Assembly: GCA_016790965.1 (NCBI GenBank)
Contig: JAEUNZ010000045.1
Location: 31,457 to 95,456, forward strand
DNA length: 64,000 bases
Direction: 5' to 3'
DNA from: SSSZ01 sp016790965
GTDB taxonomy: Bacteria; Pseudomonadota; Gammaproteobacteria; Burkholderiales; Rhodocyclaceae
The translations under genes were made by a program, and so were the position numbers. Of this stretch, positions 34,507-43,365 are shown in pieces; positions within the stretch are counted from its first letter, which is position 1; each line of letters opens with the position of its first letter. Under the pieces are notes generated by a model. It worked only from the letters and a program-made list of their open reading frames with translations. It searched no databases and was not told the origin of the DNA.

Positions 34507-36297
34507 TCACCGCCCCGGGCCAACCTGGAGGGGGCGGGCTTCGGCCGGTTGGGGGAAGAAATTCCCGTCCGGCAGATAGTCCTTCAAACCGGCGTAGTCC
34601 CCGGCCAGACTGGCGTCGCGGATGACGATGGGGCGCAGGAAGATGACCAGTTCCGACTTGGTGGCGGCATTGTTGCGATTGGTGAAGGCTTCGCCCAGCA
34701 GGGGCACCTGGCCCAGGACGGGAACCCGGTTGTTCCTGTAGTCGATGCGGTCGTCCATGAGGCCGCCCAGGACGGCGATTTCGCCGCTGGCGATACGCAT
34801 GACCGACTCGATCTCCCGCGTGCGGATCTGGGGCACCCGATTGCTGACCGTAGTGAGATTGGGGTTGGGATCGATGACGAAGTCGGAAATGCTGGTCACC
34901 GTGGGACGGATATTGAGGATCACGTCCCGGTTTTCTCCGATCTGCGGCGTGACGGCCATGACCAGGCCGACCGAAACCGTCTGCGGCGTCGTGGTGTAGG
35001 CGATGATGGGATTGGCGTTGAGATTGCCCGCCGTGACGTCGGCCTTGACGTTGAAATACACCACGTTGTCGACCACGGTGAGCATGGCCGTCTGGTTGTT
35101 CATGACCGAAAGCCTCGGGCTGGAGAGCACCTTGGTGGTGCCGAAGGTTTCCAGGAGGCGGATGCCCGAAGTGACCGAATCGCCGGTGTAGGTCAGGTTG
35201 TTCACGGCGTTGGTGGCGCGCAGGGTGTTCATGGCCAGGGCGAAGCGGCCCCCGCGCAGGAGGCCGGACCAGTCGATGCCCTGTTCGTAGCCATCGGCCA
35301 GCTTCACTTCGACGATGGTGGCCTCGATCATCACCTGCCGGCGGGCGGAATGGATCACCCGGTCGATGAATTCCTGGATGCGTTCGTGCTGGCGCTGGGT
35401 GGCGCGCACGGTAACCACGCCGGTTTCGGCATGCACGATGACCGAAGCCGCTTCCCGCACCGTGCTGCGGCGGACGATCACCGTTCCGGCGCCTTGGGCT
35501 GCGCTGGTGGGCGTCGGGTTGATGCCCAGGGCGCTGGCCACCGCCTGCGCCGCCCGGGATCCCGTGCCCTGGGGCAGGGCGGCCGCGCCAGTGGCGGTCT
35601 GGGAGACGTTCTGCTCGGTCACCGTCTCGCTGGAGCCTTCCGGGAGGACCTTGTCGGTCTCGTGCAGGATATCCTTGATGTTCTTTTCCAACTGCTCCCA
35701 GAAGCGGTTGCGCGAAGTATTCTCGATGCGGGTGGCGGACACGTTGCCGCTGCCGCCTCCCGCGGCGGCGCCCGTGCCGCCGACGGCATTGCCGCTGAGG
35801 GTGGCGATCTGGGTGTTGGCGGAGACCGTTCCCGTGACGCTGCGCGCCAGATTGACGTAATCGACCTTGTAATGCCGCAGGAAAGGTGAATCCGGCATCA
35901 CGGCCAGATTGGGGCCGTCGAGTTCGAAACGCATATCCACTTGCTTGGCGATGCGATTGAGGAGTTGGGGCAGGGTCTGGTCGATAGCGTTCAGGGTGAC
36001 GCTGCCGCTGATGCCCGGGTGGATGTCGACGTTGAGGCGGGCGTCCCGGGCCAGGGCGAAGAGCAGATCCTTCACGGCCACGTTGTTGACCACCACGCTG
36101 TAGGTTTCCGCCTTGGGCAGGGCGCGGGGTTTGGGCAGCGCCAGGGTTTGCTCGACCGGCGCGGGAATGTCGGCGGCGGGACCAGCAGTGGCGGTCGCCG
36201 TGTTCAGGTGTCCCTTGGTCGGTTCGCGCGGGGTCGGCGCGGCGCAGGCGGCCAGGAGCAGGGCGGCGGCGATCGCGGCGGGGCGTCCCATGTTCAT
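34507..36297 (-). CDS. mshL: outer-membrane secretin of the MSHA-like pilus
   Basis: 596 residues. Lipoprotein signal with lipobox LLLAACAAP. The N-terminal STN/secretin N0 domain (about 65-150), an extended Gly-rich region (GGTGAAAGGGSG), then the secretin core ending VPVLGQVPLLGEAFTNRN and SELVIFLRPIVI. Forms the outer-membrane pore for the pilus. The 97-bp upstream gap contains a strong hairpin. Confidence 0.93.
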   Translation of the reverse strand: MNMGRPAAIAAALLLAACAAPTPREPTKGHLNTATATAGPAADIPAPVEQTLALPKPRALPKAETYSVVVNNVAVKDLLFALARDARLNVDIHPGISGSVTLNAIDQTLPQLLNRIAKQVDMRFELDGPNLAVMPDSPFLRHYKVDYVNLARSVTGTVSANTQIATLSGNAVGGTGAAAGGGSGNVSATRIENTSRNRFWEQLEKNIKDILHETDKVLPEGSSETVTEQNVSQTATGAAALPQGTGSRAAQAVASALGINPTPTSAAQGAGTVIVRRSTVREAASVIVHAETGVVTVRATQRQHERIQEFIDRVIHSARRQVMIEATIVEVKLADGYEQGIDWSGLLRGGRFALAMNTLRATNAVNNLTYTGDSVTSGIRLLETFGTTKVLSSPRLSVMNNQTAMLTVVDNVVYFNVKADVTAGNLNANPIIAYTTTPQTVSVGLVMAVTPQIGENRDVILNIRPTVTSISDFVIDPNPNLTTVSNRVPQIRTREIESVMRIASGEIAVLGGLMDDRIDYRNNRVPVLGQVPLLGEAFTNRNNAATKSELVIFLRPIVIRDASLAGDYAGLKDYLPDGNFFPQPAEARPLQVGPGR

Positions 36298-36319
36298 CCG
36301 GCGTGTTCTCCCTGTGCTT

Positions 36320-36343
36320 GCCCCGGCAGCAGAACGCCGGGGC
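36320..36343. other. hairpin in the mshL leader
   Basis: GCCCCGGC and GCCGGGGC form a perfect 8-bp stem with an 8-base loop, ending 23 bp before the mshL ATG on the minus strand. No T run follows, so an intrinsic terminator is unlikely; an RNA-level control or stability element is possible. Confidence 0.45.
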
Positions 36344-36394
36344 TATCCCAACGGCGAATAGTAACCCAATGCACCGGGCGCGGAAGGGGGGCGC

Positions 36395-37942
36395 TCATTG
36401 CAGCCTCGAAACCTGCCGCGGGTAGGGTTCCAGGCGGCGCAGGCCCTCGGGCAGGGCGGCGATGGCTTCCATCGCCGCCGCGCGGGTGGCGAACTCGCCG
36501 AAGATGACCCCCAGGCGATCTCGGCCCGAACGGTCGGAGCGGTAGGCGCGAATCTGCTCGGCGTCGAGACCTTCGGCATGGCGGCGCAAAAAATTCTCGA
36601 TCAGGCCCGGGTTGCCGGCGTCGGCCGCGTAAAGCTGAATGAAATAGTGGCGGGCGTTGGCGCCGGCGGACCAGGTGTCGAAGCGCTCCAGGCTGCGGCG
36701 GGTGAGGGGGCCAAAGGCCGCCGCGGTCGCTCCGCTCGGCGCGGCGATGCCTGTAGGGGTCGCAGCCGCCGTCGGCGCCGGGCCCGCGGGGCGAGACGGT
36801 GCGGGAATGGCGGCGAGGGCGGTGGCTGGCCCTGCGCTTGGGTCTGGTTTGGGCGAGGTTCGGGCGGCAGCCGCTTCGCTCCCCGGCGGCGCTGCGACGG
36901 CGGGCTCCCCCGGCGCAGTGGCGCCTTCCCGGGGGGTGGCAGCGGCAGGTTCGGGCGCCCCGGGGGCGGCGGTGCCGGGGGCCGGGGCGCTATTCCCGGG
37001 AGCGGCGTTGGCGGCGGGCGTCGCCGGGCCCGGAGCGCGGCTGCCCAGGGTGTAGGCCACGAACAGGAGCGCCACGGCAACCCCTGCCGCGGCGGCTGCC
37101 GGGATGAGGCGTCGTCGTGGCTCCCCCAGGGAAGTGAAGCGGGCGTCGCGGATGGCCGTCTGGGCCTCGGCCAGGTCCACCCGGTGGCCCCCCGCCGAGT
37201 AGGCGGCGAGCAGGGCCTTGTCCGCCAGGATGTTGATGCGCCGCGAGAGGCCCTGGGAATTGCGGGCGATGGCGGCGACGGCCTTTTCCGTGAACGGGCT
37301 GGGGCCACGGTAGCCGGCGGTGCGCATGCGGAATTCGAGATAGGCTGAAACCTCGGTGGCTTGCAGGGGCGCCAGGATGAAGTGCTGGGTGACGCGCTCG
37401 CGCAATTGCCGCATGTCGTTCTGGGCCAGTCGGGCGTCTATTTCCGGCTGGGCGAACAGGGCGATCTGCAACAGCTTGCTGCTTTTCGATTCGAGGTTGG
37501 ACAGGAGCCGCACTTCTTCCAGGGATTCGGCGGGCATGGCATGGGCTTCGTCGATGAGCAGCACCACACGCCGTCCCAGGGCGTAGCGCTCGACCAGGGC
37601 ATTCTGCAAGGCCCGGGTGAGGGAATGGGTGCTGCGGCCGTCGGCGGGAAGGCCCAGTTCGTCGGCGATGGCGCCGACGATTTCCTGGCGGGAGAGGGAG
37701 GGGTTGGCCAGGTAGATGGTGTCGACCTCGGGGGGGAGCTTTTCCAGCAGCATGCGGCAGAGCATGGTCTTGCCGCTGCCCACCTCGCCCGTGACCTTGA
37801 CGATGCCTTCGTCCTGGGTGATGGCGTAGATCAGCGCTTCCAGGGTGGGGCCGCGGTTGGCGCCGGTAAAGAAGAAATCGGTGTGCGGCGTGATGCGGAA
37901 GGGCGGTTCGGCAAGGCCGAAATGATCGAGGTAGAGGCTCAC
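36395..37942 (-). CDS. mshM: AAA ATPase with C-terminal SPOR-like domain (MshM/ExeA/DamX type)
   Basis: 515 residues, GTG start overlapping the regulator stop. ExeA-type AAA domain (about 1-270): Walker A GEVGSGKTMLC, Walker B VVLLIDEAHAM, and the N-terminal signature FGLAEPPFRITPHTDFFF. A transmembrane helix (about 286-305) is followed by a Pro/Ala-rich linker (310-415) and a C-terminal SPOR-like domain (HYFIQLYAADAG to RLEPYPRQV). SPOR domains bind peptidoglycan, so the protein could help pass the pilus secretin through the wall. Simple MshM proteins lack this tail. Confidence 0.85.
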   Translation of the reverse strand: MSLYLDHFGLAEPPFRITPHTDFFFTGANRGPTLEALIYAITQDEGIVKVTGEVGSGKTMLCRMLLEKLPPEVDTIYLANPSLSRQEIVGAIADELGLPADGRSTHSLTRALQNALVERYALGRRVVLLIDEAHAMPAESLEEVRLLSNLESKSSKLLQIALFAQPEIDARLAQNDMRQLRERVTQHFILAPLQATEVSAYLEFRMRTAGYRGPSPFTEKAVAAIARNSQGLSRRINILADKALLAAYSAGGHRVDLAEAQTAIRDARFTSLGEPRRRLIPAAAAAGVAVALLFVAYTLGSRAPGPATPAANAAPGNSAPAPGTAAPGAPEPAAATPREGATAPGEPAVAAPPGSEAAAARTSPKPDPSAGPATALAAIPAPSRPAGPAPTAAATPTGIAAPSGATAAAFGPLTRRSLERFDTWSAGANARHYFIQLYAADAGNPGLIENFLRRHAEGLDAEQIRAYRSDRSGRDRLGVIFGEFATRAAAMEAIAALPEGLRRLEPYPRQVSRLQ

Positions 37943-39399
37943 TGGCGCCCCCCGCCGGCCATTCGGTTGTACAGGGTGGTGCGGTTGATGCCCAGGCGGC
38001 GGGCGGCCTGGCTGACATTGCCGTTGGACAACTGCAGGGCCGCCTCGATGTAGCCCTTCTCCCACAGGGCGAGGGTGGCGTCGAGATCCATGCGGCCCTT
38101 GTCGATCAGGTGCCGGGTGGCGGAGCGCACTGCGGTGTCGAGGTCGGTGGCGGCCAGGGAGGGGGCGCTGGCGGGAGACTCGTCGCCCTCGTCGAATTCG
38201 GCGTGCAACTCAGCGGCGCCGACCACCCGCCCGGGGTACTTGGCGGTCAGGCGGATGACGATATTGCGGAGCTCCCGCACATTGCCGGGGAAGACGTAGG
38301 CCACCCAGAGCGCTTCCGCGCCGGCGTCGAGGGAAAAGGGGCGCGCGCCGGTCTGCTCGGCGTAGATCTGGCGGAAATGGTCGAGCAGCAGCAGGCGGTC
38401 GTCACCCATGTCGCGCAGGGGTGGCACGCTGATGGTGAAGACTGAGAGCCGGTGAAAGAGGTCGGCCCTGAATCGGCCCGCCTTCACTTCCTTGCGCAGG
38501 TCGCGATTGGTGGCGGCGACGATGCGCGCCCTGGAGCGGCGGGTCTGGGTTTCACCGACGCGCTGGTACTCGCCATTTTCAAGGACGCGCAGCAGCTTGG
38601 GCTGGAGGTCTAGAGGCAATTCGCCGATTTCGTCCAGGAAGAGGGTTCCCTCGCCAGCATCCTCGAAATAACCTGATTTGGCGGCGCCGGCTCCGGTGAA
38701 GGCGCCCTTGGCGTAGCCGAACAGGGTCGGTTCCACCAGGCTGGGCGATATGGCGGCGCAGTTGAGGGCCAGGAAGGGCCGGTCGCGTCGGCGGGTGCGA
38801 TGATGAAGGCAGCAGGTGGCGACCACATCCTTGCCGCTGCCCGACTCGCCTTCGACCAGGACCGGAAAGCTGTAATCCCCATACTGGCCGATCTGCAGCA
38901 GGAGGCGCTGGATGGGCAGGCTGGAGCCGATCAGGCGGCATCGCTCCTCGGGTGCACGGGCCGCTTCGGTGCCTCCCGTGAATCTCAAGGCTTGTCGCAG
39001 CAGGCGCAGGAGGTCGCCGGGGTCACAGGGTTTCCCGACGAAGTCGATGGCGCCCAGCGTGCGGGCGTGGCGGGCGTTCTCCTCCCCGTTCTGGCCCGAA
39101 AGAACGACGATTTTCATGGCCGGCGCAAAAGCCAGGAGGTCTCCGATCAGGGCGAAACCCTCGTCCGGCCGATGGGGAAGGGGCGGCAGACCCAAATCGA
39201 CGATGGCTGCTCCGGGCACAGCCTTCAATTGACGCAGGATCTGCAAGCAGTGGGGCCGTGAATGACTGGTGAGTACCTCGAAATCCCGCGCCAGGGCGAA
39301 GCCCAGCGAATCGCTGATGAGCGGGTCGTCGTCGACGAGAAGCAGCAGGGGTTTCGCGGGATGGGACGGGCTCAAGGGGCGAACCAGGAAATATTTCAC
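37939..39399 (-). CDS. sigma-54-dependent response regulator of the pilus locus
   Basis: 486 residues. Receiver domain (about 14-130) with the DDD acid pocket and phospho-acceptor Asp in AAIVDLGLPPLP. AAA+ sigma-54 activation domain with GESGSGKD, the GAFTGA loop (YAKGAFTGAGAAKSGYF) and GEIGELPLDLQ-like Walker B (FLDEIGELPL). Fis-type helix-turn-helix at the C-terminus (NVSQAARRLGINRTTLYNRM). Start taken as GTG at 39399; an upstream TTG at 39465 is possible. It is first in the minus-strand pilus cluster. The most likely partner is the kinase at 23006-24709. Confidence 0.9.
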   Translation of the reverse strand: MKYFLVRPLSPSHPAKPLLLLVDDDPLISDSLGFALARDFEVLTSHSRPHCLQILRQLKAVPGAAIVDLGLPPLPHRPDEGFALIGDLLAFAPAMKIVVLSGQNGEENARHARTLGAIDFVGKPCDPGDLLRLLRQALRFTGGTEAARAPEERCRLIGSSLPIQRLLLQIGQYGDYSFPVLVEGESGSGKDVVATCCLHHRTRRRDRPFLALNCAAISPSLVEPTLFGYAKGAFTGAGAAKSGYFEDAGEGTLFLDEIGELPLDLQPKLLRVLENGEYQRVGETQTRRSRARIVAATNRDLRKEVKAGRFRADLFHRLSVFTISVPPLRDMGDDRLLLLDHFRQIYAEQTGARPFSLDAGAEALWVAYVFPGNVRELRNIVIRLTAKYPGRVVGAAELHAEFDEGDESPASAPSLAATDLDTAVRSATRHLIDKGRMDLDATLALWEKGYIEAALQLSNGNVSQAARRLGINRTTLYNRMAGGGRQ

Positions 39400-39476
39400 G
39401 GAATTATAGCCCCGGCATCGGCGGGGGAAATCGCTCCCGTCTGCTAGAATTGGCCCCTTTTTCAAGGACTCCCATC

Positions 39477-40286
39477 TTGCCCGACGATATCCTGGTCGAT
39501 ATCGAAGATCTGCACTTCACCTATGATGGCCGGCCTGTGTTGCGGGGGATCGACATGAAGATTCCCCGGGGCAAGGTGGTGGCCATCATGGGCGGTTCGG
39601 GCTGTGGCAAAACGACACTGCTGCGCTGTATCGGCGGCCAGCTCAAGGCCAGCCGCGGCGAAATCCGTCTCGGCGCAGACCGTATTTCCGGCATGGGGCA
39701 GCGGGAACTCTATCGAGCGCGGCGCAAGATGGGGATGCTGTTTCAGTTCGGTGCCCTGTTCACCGACATGACCGTGTTCGACAACGTGGCTTTCCCACTG
39801 CGCGAGCACACTGACCTTCCGGAAGCCATGGTCCGCGACATGGTGCTCATGAAGCTGGAGGCGGTCGGTCTGCGCGGCGCCCGCGACCTGATGCCGGCCG
39901 AGCTCTCCGGCGGCATGGCGCGGCGGGTGGCTCTGGCCCGGGCCGTGGCCCTCGACCCGGCCCTCATCATGTACGACGAGCCCTTCACCGGGCTGGATCC
40001 CATCGCCCTGGGGGTGATCGGGCAATTGATCCGCCGCCTGAACGATGCCCTGGGGGCCACGTCGATCATGGTGACCCACGACGTGCAGGAATCTCTGCTC
40101 ATCGTCGACTACATCTATTTCGTTTCCGAGGGGCGCATTGTCGCCCAGGGTACACCGGACGAAATCCGCGCTTCCCGCGACCCCTTCGTGCATCAGTTCG
40201 TCCATGCCGAGGTCGATGGGCCGGTGCGCTTCGACTACCCGGCTACCGACTTGCGTAGTGATTTCCTGGGAGGCGGGCGTGGCTGA
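39477..40286 (+). CDS. mlaF: Mla phospholipid transport ATP-binding protein
   Basis: 269-residue ABC ATPase of the Mla system that moves phospholipids between inner and outer membranes. Walker A GGSGCGKTTLLRC, signature ELSGGMARRVALARAVAL, Walker B ALIMYDEPF. TTG start chosen because AAGGA lies nine bases before it; a -10-like TAGAAT is at 39445-39450. First gene of mlaFEDACB, with 8 bp overlap to mlaE. Confidence 0.95.
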   Translation: MPDDILVDIEDLHFTYDGRPVLRGIDMKIPRGKVVAIMGGSGCGKTTLLRCIGGQLKASRGEIRLGADRISGMGQRELYRARRKMGMLFQFGALFTDMTVFDNVAFPLREHTDLPEAMVRDMVLMKLEAVGLRGARDLMPAELSGGMARRVALARAVALDPALIMYDEPFTGLDPIALGVIGQLIRRLNDALGATSIMVTHDVQESLLIVDYIYFVSEGRIVAQGTPDEIRASRDPFVHQFVHAEVDGPVRFDYPATDLRSDFLGGGRG

Positions 40287-41073
40287 CAGGGGCAGTCCCC
40301 TGCACCGCCTCGGGCACGGCGCCATCGAGCTGGTGTGGCGCCTCGGATTCGCGAGCCGGTTCTTTGTGGCCATTCTGCTGGCGTCCGGGACGGCCTTCCG
40401 CCGCTTGCACCTTACCCTGCGCGAGGTCTTTTTCAGTGGTGTGCTCTCGCTGCTCATCATCGTCGTTTCTGGCCTCTTCGTCGGGATGGTTCTGGGTCTG
40501 CAAGGCTACGAAACCCTGCAGCGCTTCGGCTCTACCGAAGCCCTGGGGGTTCTGGTGGCCCTCTCCCTCACCCGGGAACTGGGACCGGTGGTGGCAGCGC
40601 TCCTCTTCGCTTCCCGCGCCGGATCCTCGGTGACGGCGGAAATCGGCTTGATGAAGGCGACCGAGCAGTTGAAGGCCATGGACATGATGGCGGTCAATCC
40701 GATCGCCCGGGTGGTAGCGCCCCGGTTCTGGGGCGGGGTCATCGCCATGCCCCTGCTGGCAGCCCTTTTCTCCGCCATGGGAGTTTTGGGGGGCTGGCTG
40801 ATCGGCGTGGTCTTCATCGGTGTCGACGATGGCGCCTATTGGTCGCAGATGCAGGCGGCGGTCGATTTTCGCTTCGACATCTGGAATGGCGTCGTCAAGA
40901 GCGTGGTCTTCGGGGCTGCGGTTTCCCTCATCGCCGTTTTCGAAGGCTATGACTCGGTGCCCACCGCGGAAGGGGTTTCCCGTGCCATCACTCGCACCGT
41001 GGTGACATCGGCCCTGGCCATCCTGGCCCTCGATTTCGTCCTGACATCCTTCATGTTCCGGGGAGCTTCATGA
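40279..41073 (+). CDS. mlaE: Mla phospholipid transport permease
   Basis: 264-residue MlaE/YrbE family permease with five or six hydrophobic segments. Conserved features are GLFVGMVLGLQGYETLQRFG, SLTRELGPVVAALLFASRAGSS and EIGLMKATEQLKAMDMMAVNP. GTG start at 40279 overlaps mlaF; the overlap is typical of this operon. Confidence 0.94.
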   Translation: MADRGSPLHRLGHGAIELVWRLGFASRFFVAILLASGTAFRRLHLTLREVFFSGVLSLLIIVVSGLFVGMVLGLQGYETLQRFGSTEALGVLVALSLTRELGPVVAALLFASRAGSSVTAEIGLMKATEQLKAMDMMAVNPIARVVAPRFWGGVIAMPLLAALFSAMGVLGGWLIGVVFIGVDDGAYWSQMQAAVDFRFDIWNGVVKSVVFGAAVSLIAVFEGYDSVPTAEGVSRAITRTVVTSALAILALDFVLTSFMFRGAS

Positions 41074-41540
41074 ATCGCACCGTCCTCGACCTCTGGGTCG
41101 GCGTTTTTGTTGCCATCGGCATCGCGGCGCTGTTGTTTTTGGCGCTGAAAGTGGGGAATCTTTCCTCGGCCCACCTCTCCGAGAGTTATATCCTCACCGC
41201 CAAGTTTGATAACATCGGCGGCCTGAAGGTGCGGGGGCCGGTCAAGAGCGCGGGGGTCGTGGTCGGGCGCATCGATGACATCCGTTTCGACGGTCAGACC
41301 TACGAAGCGGTCGTGACCCTCAAGATTGACCAGCGCTACAGGTTTCCGAAGGACACTTTTGCGTCGATCTATACCTCGGGTCTCCTCGGGGAGCAGTACG
41401 TCGGTCTGGAACCGGGGGGCGACGAAAAGATGCTCAATCCGGGCGACGCGGTCGGCAAGACCCAATCGGCCGTGGTTCTGGAAAAGATGATCAGCCAGTT
41501 CCTTTTCAACAAGGCTGCTGAAGGACAGGAAAAGCAATGA
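41070..41540 (+). CDS. mlaD: Mla periplasmic substrate-binding protein (MCE domain)
   Basis: 156 residues with a single N-terminal transmembrane helix (about 9-27) and one MCE domain (about 38-118: FDNIGGLKVRGPVKSAGV, then GLLGEQYVGLEPG). Forms a hexameric ring on the permease in the periplasm. 4-bp overlaps on both sides. Confidence 0.95.
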   Translation: MNRTVLDLWVGVFVAIGIAALLFLALKVGNLSSAHLSESYILTAKFDNIGGLKVRGPVKSAGVVVGRIDDIRFDGQTYEAVVTLKIDQRYRFPKDTFASIYTSGLLGEQYVGLEPGGDEKMLNPGDAVGKTQSAVVLEKMISQFLFNKAAEGQEKQ

Positions 41541-42265
41541 TGGCGAAGGGCGAAAATGAAAACTCGGGCCGCACTGGCTGCTGGCTGACCGCGGTGGCGC
41601 TGGTGGCGACGCTGTCCGGTTGCGCCAGTTCCGGCGGCAACCCGCGGGATCCCTACGAGGGGTTCAACCGGGCCATGTTCGCCGTCAATGAAGGTATCGA
41701 CAAGGTTGCCAAGCCGGTCGCCCAAGGCTACGACGCAGTGATGCCCCTGCCCGCCAAGGCCGGCGTCGGAAACTTCTTCGGCAATATCGGCGACCTGTGG
41801 ATCGGCGTGAACAATGGCTTGCAAGGCAAGGTGGGCGATGGGGCCAGCGATCTGGGCCGCCTGCTCATCAATTCCACCGTGGGCATTTTCGGCCTCTTCG
41901 ACGTGGCCAGCGAGATGGGCCTGGAAAAGCACGACGAGGATTTCGGCCAGACCCTGGCCCGCTGGGGCGTGGGGGACGGTGGCTACCTCTTCTGGCCCAT
42001 CATCGGGCCGCGCACCCTGCGCGATACCGGCGGATTCGTGGTGGATACCTTTGCCGATCCGGTGCAGTGGGGCGTGAACGATGTGCGGGTGCGCAATTCC
42101 GCCTATGCCGTGCGCTTCATCGACGTGCGGGCCAGCCTCCTGCCGGCTGATAAGGTGGTGGAAGAGGCGGCCCTGGACAAGTATGCCTACATTCGCGATG
42201 CCTATCTGCAACGCCGCCGCAGCCAGGTTTTCGACGGCAATCCGCCCCGCTTGCCCGAAGAATAA
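41537..42265 (+). CDS. mlaA: outer-membrane lipoprotein MlaA (VacJ)
   Basis: 242 residues. Lipobox in VATLSGCASS and the family signature DPYEGFNRAMFAVNEGIDK. Removes misplaced phospholipids from the outer leaflet and hands them to MlaC. Placement inside the operon, between mlaD and mlaC, is common in betaproteobacteria, whereas in E. coli the gene is elsewhere. Confidence 0.95.
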   Translation: MMAKGENENSGRTGCWLTAVALVATLSGCASSGGNPRDPYEGFNRAMFAVNEGIDKVAKPVAQGYDAVMPLPAKAGVGNFFGNIGDLWIGVNNGLQGKVGDGASDLGRLLINSTVGIFGLFDVASEMGLEKHDEDFGQTLARWGVGDGGYLFWPIIGPRTLRDTGGFVVDTFADPVQWGVNDVRVRNSAYAVRFIDVRASLLPADKVVEEAALDKYAYIRDAYLQRRRSQVFDGNPPRLPEE

Positions 42266-42295
42266 TCCTCCATGGAATTCGGAAGTTCTGCCCCC

Positions 42296-42910
42296 ATGAG
42301 ACTTTTTGTCGCCTTTTTTCTGCTGCTCCTCTCCCTGACCGTCCAGGCCCAGGAGGCTCCCGACGCCCTGGTGCGGCGGGTCACCGACGAGGTGCTGGAC
42401 ATCGTCCGCAAGGACAAGGACATCCAGAATGGCAATGCCAGGAAAGCCATAGATCTGGTCGAAACCCGTGTCCTGCCCCACTTCAACTTCACGCGCATGA
42501 CTGCGCTGGCGGTGGGCAAGGACTGGCGGCGGGCGACGCCCCAGCAGCAGGAACGTCTTTCCCATGAATTCACGACCTTGCTGGTGAGGACCTACTCCAA
42601 TTCCCTGTCCGCGTACCGCAACGAGACGGTCCGCTACAAGCCCTTCGTGCTGGCGACAGGTGCCACGGATGCCCTGGTGCGCACTGAAATTCTCCAAGCC
42701 GGCAGCAAGCCGATCCAGCTCGACTACAACCTGGAAAAACTGGACAACGGATGGAAGGTCTACGACGTGGTCGTCGCGGGCATCAGCCTGGTCACCAATT
42801 ACCGGGATCAGTTTGGCCAGGAGATTCGTAGCGGCGGCATTGATGGCTTGATCCAGTCCCTGGCCGGCAAGAACCAGTCGCTCGAAGCCGGCAAAGCGGA
42901 GAAGAAATGA
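42296..42910 (+). CDS. mlaC: periplasmic phospholipid carrier MlaC
   Basis: 204 residues starting MRLFVAFFLLLLSLTVQAQ, a clear signal peptide; an in-frame ATG 24 bases upstream would spoil it. The MlaC/Ttg2D domain fills the rest, with LVETRVLPHFNFTRMTALAV and YNLEKLDNGWKVYDVVVAGI. Carries phospholipid between MlaA and MlaFEDB. Confidence 0.94.
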   Translation: MRLFVAFFLLLLSLTVQAQEAPDALVRRVTDEVLDIVRKDKDIQNGNARKAIDLVETRVLPHFNFTRMTALAVGKDWRRATPQQQERLSHEFTTLLVRTYSNSLSAYRNETVRYKPFVLATGATDALVRTEILQAGSKPIQLDYNLEKLDNGWKVYDVVVAGISLVTNYRDQFGQEIRSGGIDGLIQSLAGKNQSLEAGKAEKK

Positions 42911-43188
42911 TCGAGCGCCGCCCCGGCGGCTGGCGGGTGACCGTTCCCATGGTCATAGACAATGCCGCGCCCCTGCGCGTGGCCGGGGCTGCCCTCATCG
43001 ACGGGGGGGTTGCCGTGGTGGACCTGACGGCCGTGGGCGAGGCGGATTCCTCGGCCCTTGCCGTTCTCCTCGATTGGGTGCGCCAGGCGGAAAAACAGGG
43101 GGGAAGCCTCGCGTTCCGTGGCGCTCCGTCCGGTGTAAGGGCCCTGGCCGGGCTCTATGACCTGGACGGCATTCTGCCCCTCGTCTGA
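42907..43188 (+). CDS. mlaB: STAS-domain protein MlaB
   Basis: 93-residue STAS-domain subunit of the Mla ABC complex; stabilises MlaF. VVDLTAVGEADSSALAVLLD is the STAS switch segment. Last gene of the Mla operon. Its TGA stop is also the left flanking repeat of the 159-bp element. Confidence 0.9.
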   Translation: MIERRPGGWRVTVPMVIDNAAPLRVAGAALIDGGVAVVDLTAVGEADSSALAVLLDWVRQAEKQGGSLAFRGAPSGVRALAGLYDLDGILPLV

Positions 43189-43347
43189 GAGCCTGTGAAA
43201 ATTTCATTCACCCCCGCTCGTCATGCCCAGCTGCGCCCGCTCGGCGTTGCCAATGCTCGCCATAGCCCGAGCTATGGCTGTGCTTGGCGCCTTGATCGTG
43301 CACACCTGGGCATGCCGCTCGGGCGCGCCCGAAAAATTCACAGGCTC
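43189..43347. repeat. 159-bp inverted-repeat element, copy after mlaB
   Basis: GAGCCTGTGAAAATTTC at the left, GAAAAATTCACAGGCTC at the right, TGA on both sides (43186-43188 and 43348-43350), internal near-palindrome GCCATAGCCCGAGCTATGGC. Only 18 bp separate it from the GTG of the ABC exporter ATPase, so it now separates the exporter from the mla operon. Confidence 0.88.
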
Positions 43348-43365
43348 TGATCCCGCTTTTCCTTC

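Noticed and set aside
22184..39399. Type II secretion system
   Set aside because: Gene set and order (AAA ATPase, secretin, TPR protein, ATPase, platform, PilM/N-like, PilO-like, pseudopilins) fit the MSHA-type pilus better; gspC and gspD-type partners are absent.
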